In this document: positions 11,570 to 11,690 of the stretch, in pieces
Layout of the letters: each line of letters opens with the position of its first letter
Numbering within the stretch: the stretch's first letter is position 1
Source of the DNA: JAYEJW01 sp034716535
Lineage (GTDB): Bacteria; Pseudomonadota; Gammaproteobacteria; Chromatiales; Chromatiaceae
DNA length: 11,690 nt
Assembly: GCA_034716535.1 (NCBI GenBank)
Contig: JAYEJW010000280.1
Coordinates: forward strand, 1-11,690
Reading direction: 5' to 3'
Notes under the pieces: model-generated
The model's input: the letters and a program-made list of their open reading frames with translations, nothing else
Databases searched by the model: none
What the model was told of the DNA's origin: nothing
Position numbers and translations under genes: made by a program

Positions 11570-11690
11570 GTATGCCGTAACAGGCTGATTAACTAGCGGG
11601 TTTAAGTCCCGTCAAAGGAGTTGCTCGTACACCTTTGTAGTGTCGCGGAGCGGCGTTCGGGTAACCGTGGGTCGTGAGTTCCGTGGACGC
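11570..11690 (+). ncRNA. Possible group II intron domain I fragment (runs off window)
   Basis: No coding frame is apparent, but the plus strand folds well. CGGG-TTTAAGT-CCCG (11597-11611) is a stem with a 7-base loop. AAAGG (11614-11618) pairs with CCTTT (11632-11636). GTGTC..GCGGA (11640-11649) pairs with TCCGT..GACGC (11680-11690) around an inner stem capped by a GTAA (GNRA) tetraloop at 11661-11664. The phrases 'CTAGCGGGTTTAAGTCCCG' and 'GTGTCGCGGAGCGGCGTTCGGGTAACC' resemble domain I of bacterial group II introns as I remember them. The 5' end of an intron is not seen here; the intron-encoded protein would lie to the right. Confidence 0.35.

Noticed and set aside
11596..11612. tRNA T-arm (CGGG-TTTAAGT-CCCG)
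   Set aside because: The loop deviates from the TTCRA pattern, and no D-arm, anticodon arm or acceptor pairing is found upstream at tRNA distances.

Overview
The window looks like chromosome from a GC-rich gammaproteobacterium. A purple- or colourless-sulfur-bacterial type (Chromatiales or relatives) is a reasonable guess, based on protein character, the multihaem cytochrome fragment and gene order; no rRNA or other decisive marker is present. About 9.6 kb is ordinary, densely packed core genome. The last 2 kb is accessory and repeat-rich.

Layout. 1-282: the 3' end of a NapC/NirT-type multihaem cytochrome c gene. 283-1000: a sparse region with one small two-helix membrane protein gene on the minus strand (452-691), several strong hairpins or palindromes and an AT-rich promoter-like patch. 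1001-3687: a minus-strand cluster, transcribed right to left, of an unrecognised 248-aa protein, septation protein A (YciB) with an unusual insertion, a YciI-family protein and an exported parvulin-type prolyl isomerase. 3688-3815: a short divergent promoter region. 3816-9616: a plus-strand run of RNase AM (rnm/yciV), a YciO-type Sua5/YrdC protein, a site-2-protease-like M50 peptidase, trpS, scpA, scpB and rluB. Most of these genes touch or overlap. 9617-10195: a gene-free stretch with dispersed-repeat hairpins, a terminator-like hairpin and a MITE-like module bounded by an 18-bp perfect inverted repeat. 10196-10831: an AT-rich gene for a TRIC/YadS-type channel protein, compositionally foreign. 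10951-11569: two decayed REP-associated (HUH/Y1) transposase remnants. One is internally deleted and bounded by 12-bp inverted repeats. 11570-11690: a structured stretch resembling part of a bacterial group II intron, cut by the window edge.

How the genes relate. ScpA and ScpB are the kleisin and winged-helix partners of SMC in chromosome segregation. RluB modifies 23S rRNA, TrpS charges tRNA-Trp, and RNase AM acts on RNA 5' ends, so the plus-strand run is mainly housekeeping information processing. The minus-strand cluster is envelope-related (YciB, exported PPIase). I saw no CRISPR array, tRNA, rRNA, toxin-antitoxin pair or recognisable defence system. The most informative unexplained material is the mobile-element debris at the right, the near-leaderless gene starts, the YciB insertion, and the small membrane-protein gene with its dyad promoter.
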